Shown: piece by piece, positions 43,115 through 52,259 of the stretch | Layout: each line of letters begins with the position of its first letter | Position numbering within the stretch: position 1 is the first letter of the stretch | NCBI GenBank assembly: GCA_040081715.1 | Contig: JBEBFY010000009.1 | Coordinates: forward strand, 62,001 to 126,000 | Source: CANKJK01 sp040081715 | Lineage (GTDB): Bacteria > Acidobacteriota > Vicinamibacteria > Vicinamibacterales > UBA2999 | Length of the DNA: 64,000 nt | Reading direction: 5' to 3' | Notes under the pieces: model-generated | Databases searched by the model: none | Told to the model about the DNA's origin: nothing | What the model saw: the letters and a program-made list of their open reading frames with translations, nothing else | Program-made: the position numbers and the translations under genes

Positions 43115-44041
43115 CTACACGGAGACCAGGGGAAGCTGGTGCCGTTCGATGACGGCGTAGATGTCGATGGCTTTCTCCTCGGGGCCGAGGTACTCCACGC
43201 CGTCGAGACACGGGCGGAAGGCCTCCTCGGACTTCCGCCCCGGAATGTCCGGGGCGACATCGTGGCGCAGGAAGTAGGCGTTCACGCCAGACTCCTCGCA
43301 GAGCACGAGGCGATAGCCCTTGCCACGGGCGCGCTTTTCGAGCGCGGCCAGGCTGGCGCCGAAGTAGCCCTTCGGCCGCACGGCGGGCAGGTCGGCGTCG
43401 GGCAGCGTCACGGCCCGCCGAGGCCCGAAGTGCGCGTTGTATTCCATCACCAGCACGCGTGGCGACACCTGCTTCAGGGCATCGAGCAGCCAGTAGTCGA
43501 TGCTGTCGATGTCGATCGACATGAAGTCGATCTCGCCCGTGAGGTGCTGCGCTTTCAGCATGGCGTTCAACCCGCCCGACGACACGCGCTCGCAGAGCAC
43601 CGTCACCTTCGGATTGACGGCCACCAGCGTGCTGAGCTTCCGGGCGTGAGGCCGGTGCGCCTCGACCATCAGGCCCGACCAGCCCAGGTCGAGCGCCAGG
43701 ATGGCGGAGTTGCCCCCGCTCTGCCCGGACCCGATCTCGACAAACGTCCGCGACTGCACACCCGCCGCGGCCAGTAACGCCAGGGTGATGCCGTCTTCCT
43801 CGTTCTGCGAGTAGAGCCGGAACCGCCGGCTCGCGACCGTTGCCGGGTCGGCCAGGCTGGACTGTGCAAGCGCGACATGGCGGATGAGCGCGTCGAGCTG
43901 CTGCCGTACACGGCGGCGCCATCGATCCTCGCGCTTGTGCCGCTGCTGCTGCTCGAGCAGGAGCGCTTCCACCCGGCGCAGGCGCGCCCACGTCGTCTGC
44001 CGCAGGAGAGCCCGTCCGGCGTCCACAATCCGATTACCCAT
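43115..44041 (-). CDS. FkbM-like methyltransferase-fold protein
   Basis: The 308-residue protein has an N-terminal basic/helical part (1-70), then a Rossmann-like core starting S-Q-N-E-E-D-G-I-T, F-V-E-I-G-S-G (motif I), L-M-V-E-A-H-R-P (acidic ribose ligand) and I-D-F-M-S-I-D-I-D-S-I-D-Y-W. This resembles FkbM-type SAM-dependent methyltransferases of sugar or lipid metabolism. The target is unknown. It is 47 bases from the divergent peroxiredoxin gene. Confidence 0.75.
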   Translation of the reverse strand: MGNRIVDAGRALLRQTTWARLRRVEALLLEQQQRHKREDRWRRRVRQQLDALIRHVALAQSSLADPATVASRRFRLYSQNEEDGITLALLAAAGVQSRTFVEIGSGQSGGNSAILALDLGWSGLMVEAHRPHARKLSTLVAVNPKVTVLCERVSSGGLNAMLKAQHLTGEIDFMSIDIDSIDYWLLDALKQVSPRVLVMEYNAHFGPRRAVTLPDADLPAVRPKGYFGASLAALEKRARGKGYRLVLCEESGVNAYFLRHDVAPDIPGRKSEEAFRPCLDGVEYLGPEEKAIDIYAVIERHQLPLVSV

Positions 44042-44088
44042 TACGTGAGGTACTCCTGCCCGCGAACGCGTGGGATTACAATCGCGCC

Positions 44089-44559
44089 ATGCCGCTCATC
44101 GACCCGGGTACCAAGGCACCCGCCTTCACCCTGAAGGACCAGCACGAAAAGACCCACAGACTGTCGGACTACGCCGGTCACCCGGTGGTCCTGTATTTTT
44201 ACCCGAAGGACGACACGTCAGGCTGCACGCAGGAAGCATGCGACTTCGAGGCCTCCCTTCCGCGGTTCAGGAAGAGCAAGGCGGCCATCCTGGGCGTCAG
44301 CATCCTGAATGAGGCCAGCAAGGCGAAGTTTGCCGGCAAGCACGGCCTCACCTTCCCGCTGCTAGCCGATGAGGACCATCGAATCGCCGAGACGTATGGC
44401 GTCTGGCAGCAGCGGTCGCTCTACGGCCGGACGTTCATGGGCATCGCCCGTACCACGTACCTCATCGGATCCGACGGCAAGGTGGCACGCCGGTGGGACA
44501 AGGTGAAAGTGACCGGCCACGCCGCAGAGGTCATCGACGCCGTCGCGGCGCTGGGCTAG
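44089..44559 (+). CDS. bcp: Bcp/PrxQ thiol peroxidase
   Basis: The 156-residue peroxiredoxin has the peroxidatic C46 in Y-P-K-D-D-T-S-G-C-T and the resolving C51 five residues later in the same helix, the arrangement of alpha-type PrxQ/Bcp. It reduces hydroperoxides with thioredoxin. The motif F-P-L-L-A-D-E and the R-x-T-Y-L-I active-site arginine are present. It is monocistronic and cytoplasmic. Confidence 0.96.
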   Translation: MPLIDPGTKAPAFTLKDQHEKTHRLSDYAGHPVVLYFYPKDDTSGCTQEACDFEASLPRFRKSKAAILGVSILNEASKAKFAGKHGLTFPLLADEDHRIAETYGVWQQRSLYGRTFMGIARTTYLIGSDGKVARRWDKVKVTGHAAEVIDAVAALG

Positions 44560-44584
44560 ACGCCGGCCTGCCCCACGACCCGTC

Positions 44585-45355
44585 TTACTGCGCGGGGGCG
44601 GCGCCGTTCTTCAGGCGCTCCCGTGCCTTCTCTACGTCCCGGTGGAACACAAACAGCCGGTCGGCATTCCCCTCCGGGTCGGTGAAATTGAACTGCTTGC
44701 CCTTTCGCAGCTTCACCTTCAGGTTCTTCTCCAGATAGTCGATCTGGAACGTCTCCAGGTCCTGCATGGAGGCGGAGAACGCATCGTCCTTGCTGGTGGT
44801 TTCGTAGCGGATGCCCTGTGGCGTGGCCAGAAGACGTCCCTGACAGGAGCCCATCCGGTGCTTGTGGACCACGGCGATCTTGAGGTCCAGCCGGACTTCC
44901 TTGAACCGGAGCGTGATGTCGCGTGGCCCGGGTTCCACGTCGATCGTCTGCACGATGCCGTCGTAGCCTTCCACCGACACGTTCAACTGGTGATTGCCCG
45001 GCTTGATGTTCGAGGCCGTCGCCGGCGTGGTGCCGACATACTGCCGGTCGATGAAGACCTGCGCGCCGGGGACGTCCGCGTCGATGCGCAGCGTCCCCGT
45101 CTCGGGGGCCGCCTCAACCGGTGCGGGTGCCGGCTCAGCGATCGGGGCCGGAGCGTCGGTCTTCGGCCGCGTCGCCGCTCTCGGAGCGGCAGACTCGCCG
45201 GCCGGGGCCGGCGCATCCTTCGCACGGGGCGCCGCCACTGGAGCCACCGCCTCCGGCGTGGGGGCAGGAGCCTCTGGCGCCTCCCTGTTCAGGAACAGAT
45301 ATGCGCCACCGAGCACGAGAATGGCCCCACCTATCGCCACAACGGTCCGATTCAC
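44585..45355 (-). CDS. Membrane-anchored PEGA-domain protein
   Basis: The 256-residue product starts with a membrane anchor (4-22), then an Ala/Pro-rich linker (25-85), a PEGA domain (about 90-160; G-T-L-R-I-D-A-D-V-P-G-A-Q-V-F-I-D-R-Q-Y-V-G-T-T-P) and a C-terminal domain (about 170-250) with K-H-R-M-G-S-C-Q-G-R-L that looks like a PH-type lipid or protein binding fold. PEGA domains occur in surface and signalling proteins. I chose GTG 45355; upstream codons show no better start. Confidence 0.78.
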   Translation of the reverse strand: MNRTVVAIGGAILVLGGAYLFLNREAPEAPAPTPEAVAPVAAPRAKDAPAPAGESAAPRAATRPKTDAPAPIAEPAPAPVEAAPETGTLRIDADVPGAQVFIDRQYVGTTPATASNIKPGNHQLNVSVEGYDGIVQTIDVEPGPRDITLRFKEVRLDLKIAVVHKHRMGSCQGRLLATPQGIRYETTSKDDAFSASMQDLETFQIDYLEKNLKVKLRKGKQFNFTDPEGNADRLFVFHRDVEKARERLKNGAAPAQ

Positions 45356-45555
45356 GGCGTAATCGTACCGCAACCAGCAGTCCGTGGCGGAAGTCGCGCG
45401 CGGCACCGAGACGGGCGAGGCGCCGGGCTGGCAAGGCGCGACGACCGTGCATACCGGGAGTATGTGAGGGAGGAGCAACGCTGCCAGGACGGATGCATCG
45501 CCCGTCGAATGCAGCGGGACTTCCGCCGCGGGCTGCTAGCAGTAGACTGAGCCGC

Positions 45556-46371
45556 ATGTGCCCTCGGTGGACCCGGGCCGCTGCGTGCGTGGGAGTGGTG
45601 CTGGCCGTGGCGACCGTGGCGTCACTTTCCGCGCAGCGGCGCCGGTCAGGTGCGATCGCGATTGCCGGCGACAGGGACTTCGACGGGGGCTTCCAGTTCT
45701 GCCGGGCGGCCTTTCGCCAGAGCCCGGACGGCGACGGCGGTGGCTGGTCGGTGGACTATCCGCAGGCCGATCGCAACGTGACCGTCCGCCTGTCGGAGCT
45801 GACCAGGACGGCCATCCGTCTTGTGAGCGGTGAGCCGCAGCACCTCGTCCTGCGCCTCACCGACGACACCCTCTTCCGCTGCCCATTCGTGATGATGACC
45901 GAGGTCGGTGCCGCCTACTTCGAACAAGGGGAAGCCGAGCGGCTCCGCGAGTACCTCCTCAAGGGCGGGTTCCTGTGGGCCGACGACTTCTGGGGTTCCT
46001 ATGCCTGGGACATCTGGCAGCGCGAGATCCGCAAGGTGCTGCCGGCCAACGAATATCCGATCGTGGACCTGCCCCTCGACCACCCAATCTACCGCACGCA
46101 GTTCATCCTCAAGGCCGGTGTGCCGCAGATCTCCTCGATCAACTTCTGGCTCGGCACCGGGCACGCCTCCGAACGCGGAGCCGACAGCGCCCAGCCGCAC
46201 GGCCGGGCCATCGTCGACGCCCATGGGCGCGTGCTCGTGTTCATGAGCCACAACACGGACATCGGGGATTCCTGGGAGCGCGAGGGCGAGGACCCGAACT
46301 ACTTCCGCCTCTACTCGGTGAACGGATACGGCCTCGGCATCGACGTGCTGCTCTACGCGATGACCCACTGA
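45556..46371 (+). CDS. Exported DUF4159 protein
   Basis: The 271-residue product has a signal peptide (8-27) and the DUF4159 body: F-Q-F-C-R-A-A-F, W-S-V-D-Y-P-Q-A-D, L-R-E-Y-L-L-K-G-G-F-L-W-A-D-D-F-W-G, I-V-D-L-P-L-D-H-P-I-Y-R and F-M-S-H-N-T-D-I-G-D. The fold resembles glutamine-amidotransferase-like domains found beside MoxR and DUF58 genes, but those partners are absent here. No catalytic triad can be asserted. It ends 10 bases from the converging PH gene. Confidence 0.82.
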   Translation: MCPRWTRAAACVGVVLAVATVASLSAQRRRSGAIAIAGDRDFDGGFQFCRAAFRQSPDGDGGGWSVDYPQADRNVTVRLSELTRTAIRLVSGEPQHLVLRLTDDTLFRCPFVMMTEVGAAYFEQGEAERLREYLLKGGFLWADDFWGSYAWDIWQREIRKVLPANEYPIVDLPLDHPIYRTQFILKAGVPQISSINFWLGTGHASERGADSAQPHGRAIVDAHGRVLVFMSHNTDIGDSWEREGEDPNYFRLYSVNGYGLGIDVLLYAMTH

Positions 46372-46381
46372 CGCGCACGGG

Positions 46382-46876
46382 TCAGGCGGGGGGACCTCGG
46401 CGTTCCGCGGCGTCCGCGTCCGCCAGCACGCTCTGCGCCTGGATCGCGCGCCGGAATTCAAGCGGCCTGGCGATGGCCCGGAATGATTCCTTCACGCCGC
46501 CGGTGCCCGAGAGCGACACGGTGCCGTAGTTGAACAGACGGCCCGGCACGGTCTGCTCCACCGAAATCGCCTCAATCTGGCGCAGCAGCAGTTCGAGCGT
46601 CCGGCGCCGCACCAGCCCGACCTTCACGACCACGCGCTTGTCCGTCACCCCGAACTCGGAGGTCCGCGACTCCACCCAGCGCGGCAGCGCCGTCAGCAAG
46701 CCCACAACCAGGACGGCGACGCCGGCGGCGGGCGGCACCTCCACCTGCGTGGAGAGCGCGAGGAGCGCGATGCCGCCGAGCCCCACCACCGCCGCGGTGG
46801 CGTACACCACTGGATGCAGCCGGGCCCTGGCCACGACGCGCTCTCCCGGCAACAGACTGGAATCGAGATACCCCAC
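46382..46876 (-). CDS. Bacterial PH-domain membrane protein (bPH2, YdbS-like)
   Basis: The 164-residue protein opens with L-L-P-G-E-R-V-V, has two helices (about 26-44, 49-66) and a C-terminal bacterial pleckstrin-homology domain with F-G-V-T-D-K-R-V-V-V-K-V-G-L-V-R-R-R-T-L-E-L-L-L and I-E-A-I-S-V-E-Q-T-V-P-G-R. Such proteins are anchored in the inner membrane; their function is unclear. The ABC-ATPase pseudogene lies just upstream. Confidence 0.82.
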   Translation of the reverse strand: MGYLDSSLLPGERVVARARLHPVVYATAAVVGLGGIALLALSTQVEVPPAAGVAVLVVGLLTALPRWVESRTSEFGVTDKRVVVKVGLVRRRTLELLLRQIEAISVEQTVPGRLFNYGTVSLSGTGGVKESFRAIARPLEFRRAIQAQSVLADADAAERRGPPA

Positions 46877-46895
46877 GCTGAATCCTCCTCACTGG

Positions 46896-47164
46896 TCAGG
46901 CTACACCGAACGCCTGCGAGAGTCCTTCCGAGGTCAGCACGGTCGCGCGCGGACCGTCGGCCACCACGTGTCCGGCGTTGAGGAGCTCAACTGCAGAGTG
47001 AGGAGACGGGTCAGCGACGACTTGCCGGATCCGTTGGGCCCGAGAATCGCCGGGTGTTCACCGGCGCGGACCGCGAGAGACATGTGGTGGAGAACCTGCG
47101 CGCCGCCCCTGACGAGCGACGCGCCGGCAAGTTCCAGGACCGGCGGCGCTGCGTACGTCCTCAC
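46896..47164 (-). pseudogene. ABC transporter ATPase remnant with core deleted
   Basis: From GTG 47164 the frame reads P-P-V-L-E-L-A-G-A-S-L-V-R-G-G and G-P-N-G-S-G-K-S-S-L (Walker A), then breaks near 46985. In another frame the typical ATPase end follows: L-L-N-A-G-H-V-V-A-D-G-P-R, V-L-T-S-E-G-L-S-Q-A-F-G-V. The Q-loop, signature motif, Walker B and H-loop, about 150 residues, are gone. It was probably a free-standing ATPase of the ModF or metal-uptake type. Confidence 0.8.
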
Positions 47165-47190
47165 CGTGTCCGACAGGCGTCTGGCGACGC

Positions 47191-47535
47191 CTACTTCTTG
47201 ACGTGCTTGCTGACCAGCTTGGTCATCTCGAACATGTTCACGCTCGACTTGCCGTTGAAGACGGCCGTGAGCGCGGCGTCCGCGTTGATCATGCGCTTGT
47301 TCTTCGCGTCCTGCAGCTTGTTCTTCTTGATGTACAGCCACAGCTTCTTGGTCAACTCGGTCCGCGGAAGCGGCTTGTCGCCAACGACCGCTGCGAGCTT
47401 GGCATCGGGTGTGACCGGCGCCATGAACGCCGCGTTGGGCTTGCGCGCGGTCTTCTTCTTCGCGGGCTTGGTTGCCTTCTTCGCGGGCTTGGTTGCCTTC
47501 TTCGCAGCCTTCTTCTTGGTCGCCTTCTTGGCCAT
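47191..47535 (-). CDS. SWIB/MDM2-domain protein with histone H1-like tail
   Basis: The 114-residue protein has a lysine/alanine tail (1-35) of repeated A-K-K-A-T-K-P motifs, like histone H1, and a SWIB domain (about 40-114) with L-P-R-T-E-L-T-K-K-L-W-L-Y-I-K-K-N-K-L-Q-D and I-N-A-D. In bacteria this pairing is best known in chlamydiae, and is thought to act in DNA compaction. ATG 47535 follows AAAGGAGA. It has its own upstream gap of 133 bases. Confidence 0.92.
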   Translation of the reverse strand: MAKKATKKKAAKKATKPAKKATKPAKKKTARKPNAAFMAPVTPDAKLAAVVGDKPLPRTELTKKLWLYIKKNKLQDAKNKRMINADAALTAVFNGKSSVNMFEMTKLVSKHVKK

Positions 47536-47668
47536 TAAATCTCCTTTAGAGAGAGGGAAAAGCGTGATGGCCGGATGGTAGCACGCCCTTAGGGAGAGTT
47601 CACCCGGGAAACGGGCGTCCGCCCCTCTGATACCTGGGGGAGCGGGGCCTGCACCGCGGGAACCCAGC

Positions 47669-48682
47669 TCAGGCGCGCGACCCGGTCTCGCCGTCGCCAC
47701 AGGCGGCGTCGAAGGCGCGGATCTGTGCGCGCGTTCCGAAGACGATCAGCACATCGCCCTCCGTCAGGGCAAAGTCGGCCGGGGGATTCTGCAGCACCTC
47801 CCCACGTCGCTGGACGGCCACGACGCCAAGCCCCCACTGGCGGCGCACATCGGCCTCGGCCAGTGAAAGCCCGACCAGTGGACCGCCTGCGCGGAGCACG
47901 GTCTGATCCAGCTGCAGGTCGGTATCACCCCGCAGTGAGGCGTCGAAGAAGCTGACGATGGTCGGCTTGACCACCATATGTGCGAGCCGGCTGCCGCCGA
48001 TCTGAAACGGGTTCACGACGCGGTTGGCGCCCGCCTGCACGATGCGGCGCTCGGCCTCCTCTTCGGTGGCCCGGGCCACGATGAAGAGGCTGGCGCTCAG
48101 CGACCGGGCCGTGAGCACCGTATAGACGTTGTGCGCGTCGTCGTTCAAACACGCCACCAGGCCTCTGGCCGATGCGAGGTTGGCCCGGCGGAGCGTCTCG
48201 GCCGATGTGGCGTCACCCGGGACAAATGGCACGCCGCTCTCCAGCAGACCCGCGATCTGGTCCGCGTCGCGCTCGATCACGACCACCGTACGCCCGGAGC
48301 GCCGGAGTTCGGCCACCACCGCGCGCCCCATGCGGCCATACCCGCAGACGATTTCGTGCCCGGACATGCGTTCAATCATGCGAGACCTCCGCGCCCGGCC
48401 CAGTACCTGCTGAAGCTCACCCTCAATGACCGTGCGCGCAATATCGGTGGCCAGAAACAGAAACATGCCGAGACCGGCCACCAGCAGAACGCTGGTGAAC
48501 AACTGCCCGGCCCAACTGAGCGGCACGACCTCGCGGTACCCCACGGTCGTGATGGTGATCACGGTCATGAAGACCGCGTCCCACCAGGGCGCACCCTCGA
48601 TCAGGCGGTATCCGAGGGTCCCGACCACGCCCAGCCCCAGCAGCAGGCCGAGCGCAAGCAGCAAGCGCTTGTGCGATTGCAC
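47669..48682 (-). CDS. Two-helix potassium channel with RCK domains (Kch/MthK-like)
   Basis: The 337-residue protein has helix 1 (8-28), a pore loop I-T-I-T-T-V-G-Y-R-E and helix 2 (58-80), then an RCK N domain with the nucleotide motif G-Y-G-R-M-G and an RCK C domain (about 245-325) ending G-D-V-L-I-V-F-G. It should be a ligand-gated cation channel. The selectivity filter reads T-V-G-Y-R instead of T-V-G-Y-G. GTG start 48682; the ribosome-binding site is weak. Confidence 0.9.
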   Translation of the reverse strand: MQSHKRLLLALGLLLGLGVVGTLGYRLIEGAPWWDAVFMTVITITTVGYREVVPLSWAGQLFTSVLLVAGLGMFLFLATDIARTVIEGELQQVLGRARRSRMIERMSGHEIVCGYGRMGRAVVAELRRSGRTVVVIERDADQIAGLLESGVPFVPGDATSAETLRRANLASARGLVACLNDDAHNVYTVLTARSLSASLFIVARATEEEAERRIVQAGANRVVNPFQIGGSRLAHMVVKPTIVSFFDASLRGDTDLQLDQTVLRAGGPLVGLSLAEADVRRQWGLGVVAVQRRGEVLQNPPADFALTEGDVLIVFGTRAQIRAFDAACGDGETGSRA

Positions 48683-48715
48683 GGACGTGGATCTTAGCCG
48701 ATCGAGCCGGGCCGG

Positions 48716-51022
48716 CTAGTACCTGAACACCCGGTTGATCTTCACGATGAACGACCGGTTCTGCAGGTCGGGAATCCCCCGCGACAGCGTGTCGCGCTGG
48801 TCGTTGTAGACGATGAACATCTCGCTGCCCGGAATGTACTCCCAGCGGAAGCGGACGTTGGCCGCCAGGGTGTGATTCGACTGGTTGTACTGGATCAGCG
48901 CGGTCGTGAAGGCCCACGGCGTAAGGGTAAAGGTCACGCGCGAGGTGATGAGCCGCTGGGTGAAGGACCCCGTGCTGACCTCGACGTTGTTGAAGGTCAC
49001 CGAGGGCTCCGCCGACAGGCGCGGGCCCACATTGAGCCGGCCGCTCGAGACACTGAAGGTGGTCTTGGTGCCGTCGTAGAAGCTGCCCTGCTCCACCGAG
49101 ATGTTGCCCGAGACATTGCGCTGCCGGCCGAAGTTGTAGCCGACGCGGCCGAACTGGAACCCGTAGTCCCCCACGGGCAGCGTGACCCCCGGCGCGATGC
49201 GGAAGGGCGCCGGCAGGAACTCGTGCTGGTCGGACACCTCGGCAAAGAACAGATCCTGATTCTGGTACTGAATCTCAAAGCGTCCGTTGGTCAGCCGGGA
49301 CTCGAGGCGCCCGGTCGTGTAGTTGTCGGTGTTCGAGAACGACCCGGAGACCAGATACTTGCGGATCCGCTTGTTGCTCTTCGGCCGCGGGCTGAACCGC
49401 AGGCTTCCCAGATTCTTCCGCATGTCGGGACGGCGGACAAAGCCGACTTCGGGGCTGAAGAAGCGGCCCACGGCCAGGTGGTCGAACTGGGCGCCGTACC
49501 GATCCGCGTTGTAGTCCATGAAGGCGCGGTAGCTGCGCTGCGCCCCGGCCGCGGCCGGCGCCCGGCCGCTTTCGGCCTGGGCCCAGTAGGCGCTGGCCTG
49601 AAAGTCGGGGCCGAACGCCCACGAACTGTCCACGCCGTAGGAAGTGGTCGAGTCCGGCCGGATGGCGCCGACCGACCGGTGGGTGAGGATCATGCCGACG
49701 TTGTTCCGGCCGAACAGATCGCGCCGCGCGCGCACAACCGAGAAGTTCGTCGCCCTGGTGCCGGACCGGGCCTCGTCGCCTGCCTGCACGTTCAGCGCAC
49801 CGATGGTGAACGCCCCCTGCCGCCCGGAAAGGCGTCCGCCCCCGAGGATGGGGACTTCCTGTGCTGCGGCCGACAGCCCGATGGCGCGGCTGTAGAAGAC
49901 GAGCGGGACGTCACTGCCCACATTCGCCGTCGCATTCGTGGCGGCGAAGGCGAACAGGCCGCCGTTCTCGAGGAAGAAGTCGCGCTTCTCCGGGAAGAAC
50001 AGGCTGAAGCGCGTCAGGTTCACCTGCTGCTCATCCGCCTCGACCTGGGCGAAGTCCGTATTGACGGTGATGTCCGCCAGCAGGCCCTGGGTCACGGCGT
50101 ATTTCATGTCGACGCCGACATCTCCACCCAGGTCGTTGTCCACCACGGGCCGCGCCAGCTTGTCGGTGCCGATGTTGCCCCGGATGTACGGCTTGACGTC
50201 GAAGTTTCGTGAACCCTGCGGCGGCTCAAGCCCGACCAGCTCGGCGGCCAGCGCCGCCCGGAAGTGCCCCTGGCTGCCGACCGAGGGAGGAATCGGCACC
50301 ACGTAGGAGTATTCGTTCTTGGCCATGTTGCGCCGGCGGAAAACCACGCCCCACGGCTGGCCCTTGCCAGGCGCATACCGCAGCGACTTCCACGGGATAC
50401 GCGCTTCGACGACGTACCCCTTGTCGAAATAGGCGGTCTTCACATACCAGATCGGGTTCCAGTCCAGGCTGATCTGGCGCTCGTTGGTGACCTGCCCGTC
50501 GATCCGCCCGCCGGCAGCGGAGATCTCGAAGAACAGCATGTTGCGGCGGTCGTGGAACGTGTCGAAGCTGAACGCGAACTGATCGTTCTGGACGATGTTC
50601 GTGTTGTCCCGTCGCATCTCGTTCGCCATGAGACGGCTCATGTCGCTCTCCCAGCAGCGGCAGGTGACATACACGTATTTGTCATCGAAAAAGACCCAGA
50701 CGTCGGACTTCTCCGTCGCTGGCGCGTAGGGCACCGGGTCGTTCTGGACGAAGTCGCTCGCCGGTTGCACCTGCTCGTAGATCGGCTCGTCCACCTTGCC
50801 GTCGATCCGGAGCGGCGTGCTCAGACGCACGGCGCGGATCGTGGCGCGGCCGTACATGTCGCGCACGATCGTCTGCGGCGCGAGCGGAGCCTCGGGGAAC
50901 GGGGTATTGGGCGGGGCCGGCGGTGGCGCCGGAAGACCGGGACGTGTGGCCTGCTGCGCCCACACCGGCGCGGCCAGGAAGACGGCGGTGAGCCACACGA
51001 CGAGCACACGGGCAAGCGGCAT
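48716..51022 (-). CDS. Exported DUF5916 protein with CBM9-like N-terminus
   Basis: The 768-residue protein has a signal peptide ending in P-V-W-A-Q, a carbohydrate-binding family 9-like domain (about 70-240; L-R-I-D-G-K-V-D-E-P-I-Y-E, V-W-V-F-F-D-D-K-Y-V-Y-V) and a long DUF5916 beta-rich region that ends in aromatic strands (F-I-V-K-I-N-R-V-F-R-Y), consistent with an outer-membrane barrel. The family is common in Bacteroidota and Acidobacteriota and is unassigned. ATG 51022; the LLM gene is divergent 151 bases away. Confidence 0.88.
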   Translation of the reverse strand: MPLARVLVVWLTAVFLAAPVWAQQATRPGLPAPPPAPPNTPFPEAPLAPQTIVRDMYGRATIRAVRLSTPLRIDGKVDEPIYEQVQPASDFVQNDPVPYAPATEKSDVWVFFDDKYVYVTCRCWESDMSRLMANEMRRDNTNIVQNDQFAFSFDTFHDRRNMLFFEISAAGGRIDGQVTNERQISLDWNPIWYVKTAYFDKGYVVEARIPWKSLRYAPGKGQPWGVVFRRRNMAKNEYSYVVPIPPSVGSQGHFRAALAAELVGLEPPQGSRNFDVKPYIRGNIGTDKLARPVVDNDLGGDVGVDMKYAVTQGLLADITVNTDFAQVEADEQQVNLTRFSLFFPEKRDFFLENGGLFAFAATNATANVGSDVPLVFYSRAIGLSAAAQEVPILGGGRLSGRQGAFTIGALNVQAGDEARSGTRATNFSVVRARRDLFGRNNVGMILTHRSVGAIRPDSTTSYGVDSSWAFGPDFQASAYWAQAESGRAPAAAGAQRSYRAFMDYNADRYGAQFDHLAVGRFFSPEVGFVRRPDMRKNLGSLRFSPRPKSNKRIRKYLVSGSFSNTDNYTTGRLESRLTNGRFEIQYQNQDLFFAEVSDQHEFLPAPFRIAPGVTLPVGDYGFQFGRVGYNFGRQRNVSGNISVEQGSFYDGTKTTFSVSSGRLNVGPRLSAEPSVTFNNVEVSTGSFTQRLITSRVTFTLTPWAFTTALIQYNQSNHTLAANVRFRWEYIPGSEMFIVYNDQRDTLSRGIPDLQNRSFIVKINRVFRY

Positions 51023-51173
51023 AAGCCAGCAAGGATAAACCACCGGGCGGCTCAGCGGGGGACTCAAGCCGGTCACGGTGCAGCCTGCGACAACATGCTG
51101 GGGGTGGACCGTTGCCGCCGGGCTCCGGCAATCGGCCTGACAGGCCGCGGGTACACTGCACAGAGCAAAGCCC

Positions 51174-52175
51174 ATGGTGCTCTCAGTGCTGGATCTGCTC
51201 CCCGTCGCCCGCCATGTGCAGGCGGCCGACGTCATCCGGAGCGCGGAGGTCGTGGCCAGGGCGGCCGAGGCTGCCGGCTTCCACCGCTACTGGGTGGCCG
51301 AGCACCACAACATGCCCAGTATCGCCAGCTCGGCACCCGACATCCTGATAGCCCACGTAGCCGCCAGGACCACGCGGATCCGGGTGGGGGCCGGCGGCAT
51401 CATGCTGCCCAACCATGCGCCGCTCCGCGTCGTGGAAGCCTTCAGAACCCTTGAAGCGCTCCATCCGGGCCGGATCGACCTGGGCCTGGGACGCGCTCCG
51501 GGAACGGACGCTGTGACCTCCGCAGCCCTGAGGCGGGGCGCGGGCGAAGACCCCGACGAGCGTCTAGCGGAACTGCTCGCCTTCGAGCGCGGAACCTTCG
51601 GAGACGGGCACCCGTTCCAGCAGATCGCCCCGACGCCGGCGGGTGTGCGCCTGCCGCCGATCTGGATGCTCGGCTCCACAACCGCCGGCGCCGCCATTGG
51701 CGCCGCTCTGGGCGTGCGCTACGCCTTTGCCGGGCACTTCGCCATGCGGTACGCGGAAGCGGCCATGTCGGTCTATCGGAGCCGCTTCCAGCCGTCTCCA
51801 GACCTGGCCTCGCCATACGCCATGCTCGCGGTCACCGTCATCTGCGGTGAGGACGATGCCCACGCCGCGCGACTGGCTGCGCCTGTCCGGCTGGCCATCG
51901 CCCGCAGCCGGACGGGCCAGCGTTTGCCCATCGCGACCGTGGAGGAGGCGCTCGCCCACCGCTTCACGCGGGACGAGGAGGCCGCCGCTGATGCGTTCCT
52001 CGAGGGCGCCGTCGTGGGCGGGCCCGCTCGCGTGCGTGACGGGCTCCAGGCACTGGTGGTTCGTACCGGCGCCGATGAGGTCATCCTGTCCACGCTCGTC
52101 CCGGACCTGGACGAGCGACTGGCCTCCCTCGCCAGGACGGCCAGCGCCGTCGGGACATCTCCAGGACCGGACTGA
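51174..52175 (+). CDS. LLM-class flavin-dependent oxidoreductase (luciferase-like)
   Basis: The 333-residue protein has the bacterial-luciferase-like TIM barrel with W-V-A-E-H-H-N-M, V-G-A-G-G-I-M-L-P-N-H-A-P-L-R-V-V-E, G-R-I-D-L-G-L-G-R-A-P-G-T-D and P-I-W-M-L-G-S-T, matching the YhbW-type subgroup of FMN-dependent monooxygenases. The substrate is unknown. No flavin reductase lies nearby. It converges on ankyrin gene 2 with a hairpin between them. Confidence 0.92.
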   Translation: MVLSVLDLLPVARHVQAADVIRSAEVVARAAEAAGFHRYWVAEHHNMPSIASSAPDILIAHVAARTTRIRVGAGGIMLPNHAPLRVVEAFRTLEALHPGRIDLGLGRAPGTDAVTSAALRRGAGEDPDERLAELLAFERGTFGDGHPFQQIAPTPAGVRLPPIWMLGSTTAGAAIGAALGVRYAFAGHFAMRYAEAAMSVYRSRFQPSPDLASPYAMLAVTVICGEDDAHAARLAAPVRLAIARSRTGQRLPIATVEEALAHRFTRDEEAAADAFLEGAVVGGPARVRDGLQALVVRTGADEVILSTLVPDLDERLASLARTASAVGTSPGPD

Positions 52176-52192
52176 ACGCCGTACATGACGAA

Positions 52193-52220
52193 GGGCCGGA
52201 GCGCATCAGCGCCCCGGCCC
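52193..52220. terminator. Bidirectional hairpin between LLM and ankyrin genes
   Basis: GGGCCGG-A-GCGC and GCGC-C-CCGGCCC pair with a single mismatch around ATCA, giving an 11-bp stem. It lies between converging stop codons. T-runs are weak on both sides. Confidence 0.65.
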
Positions 52221-52259
52221 CTGGTACTTCAGAACGGACTTCAGAACGTGCCGCGCGAA

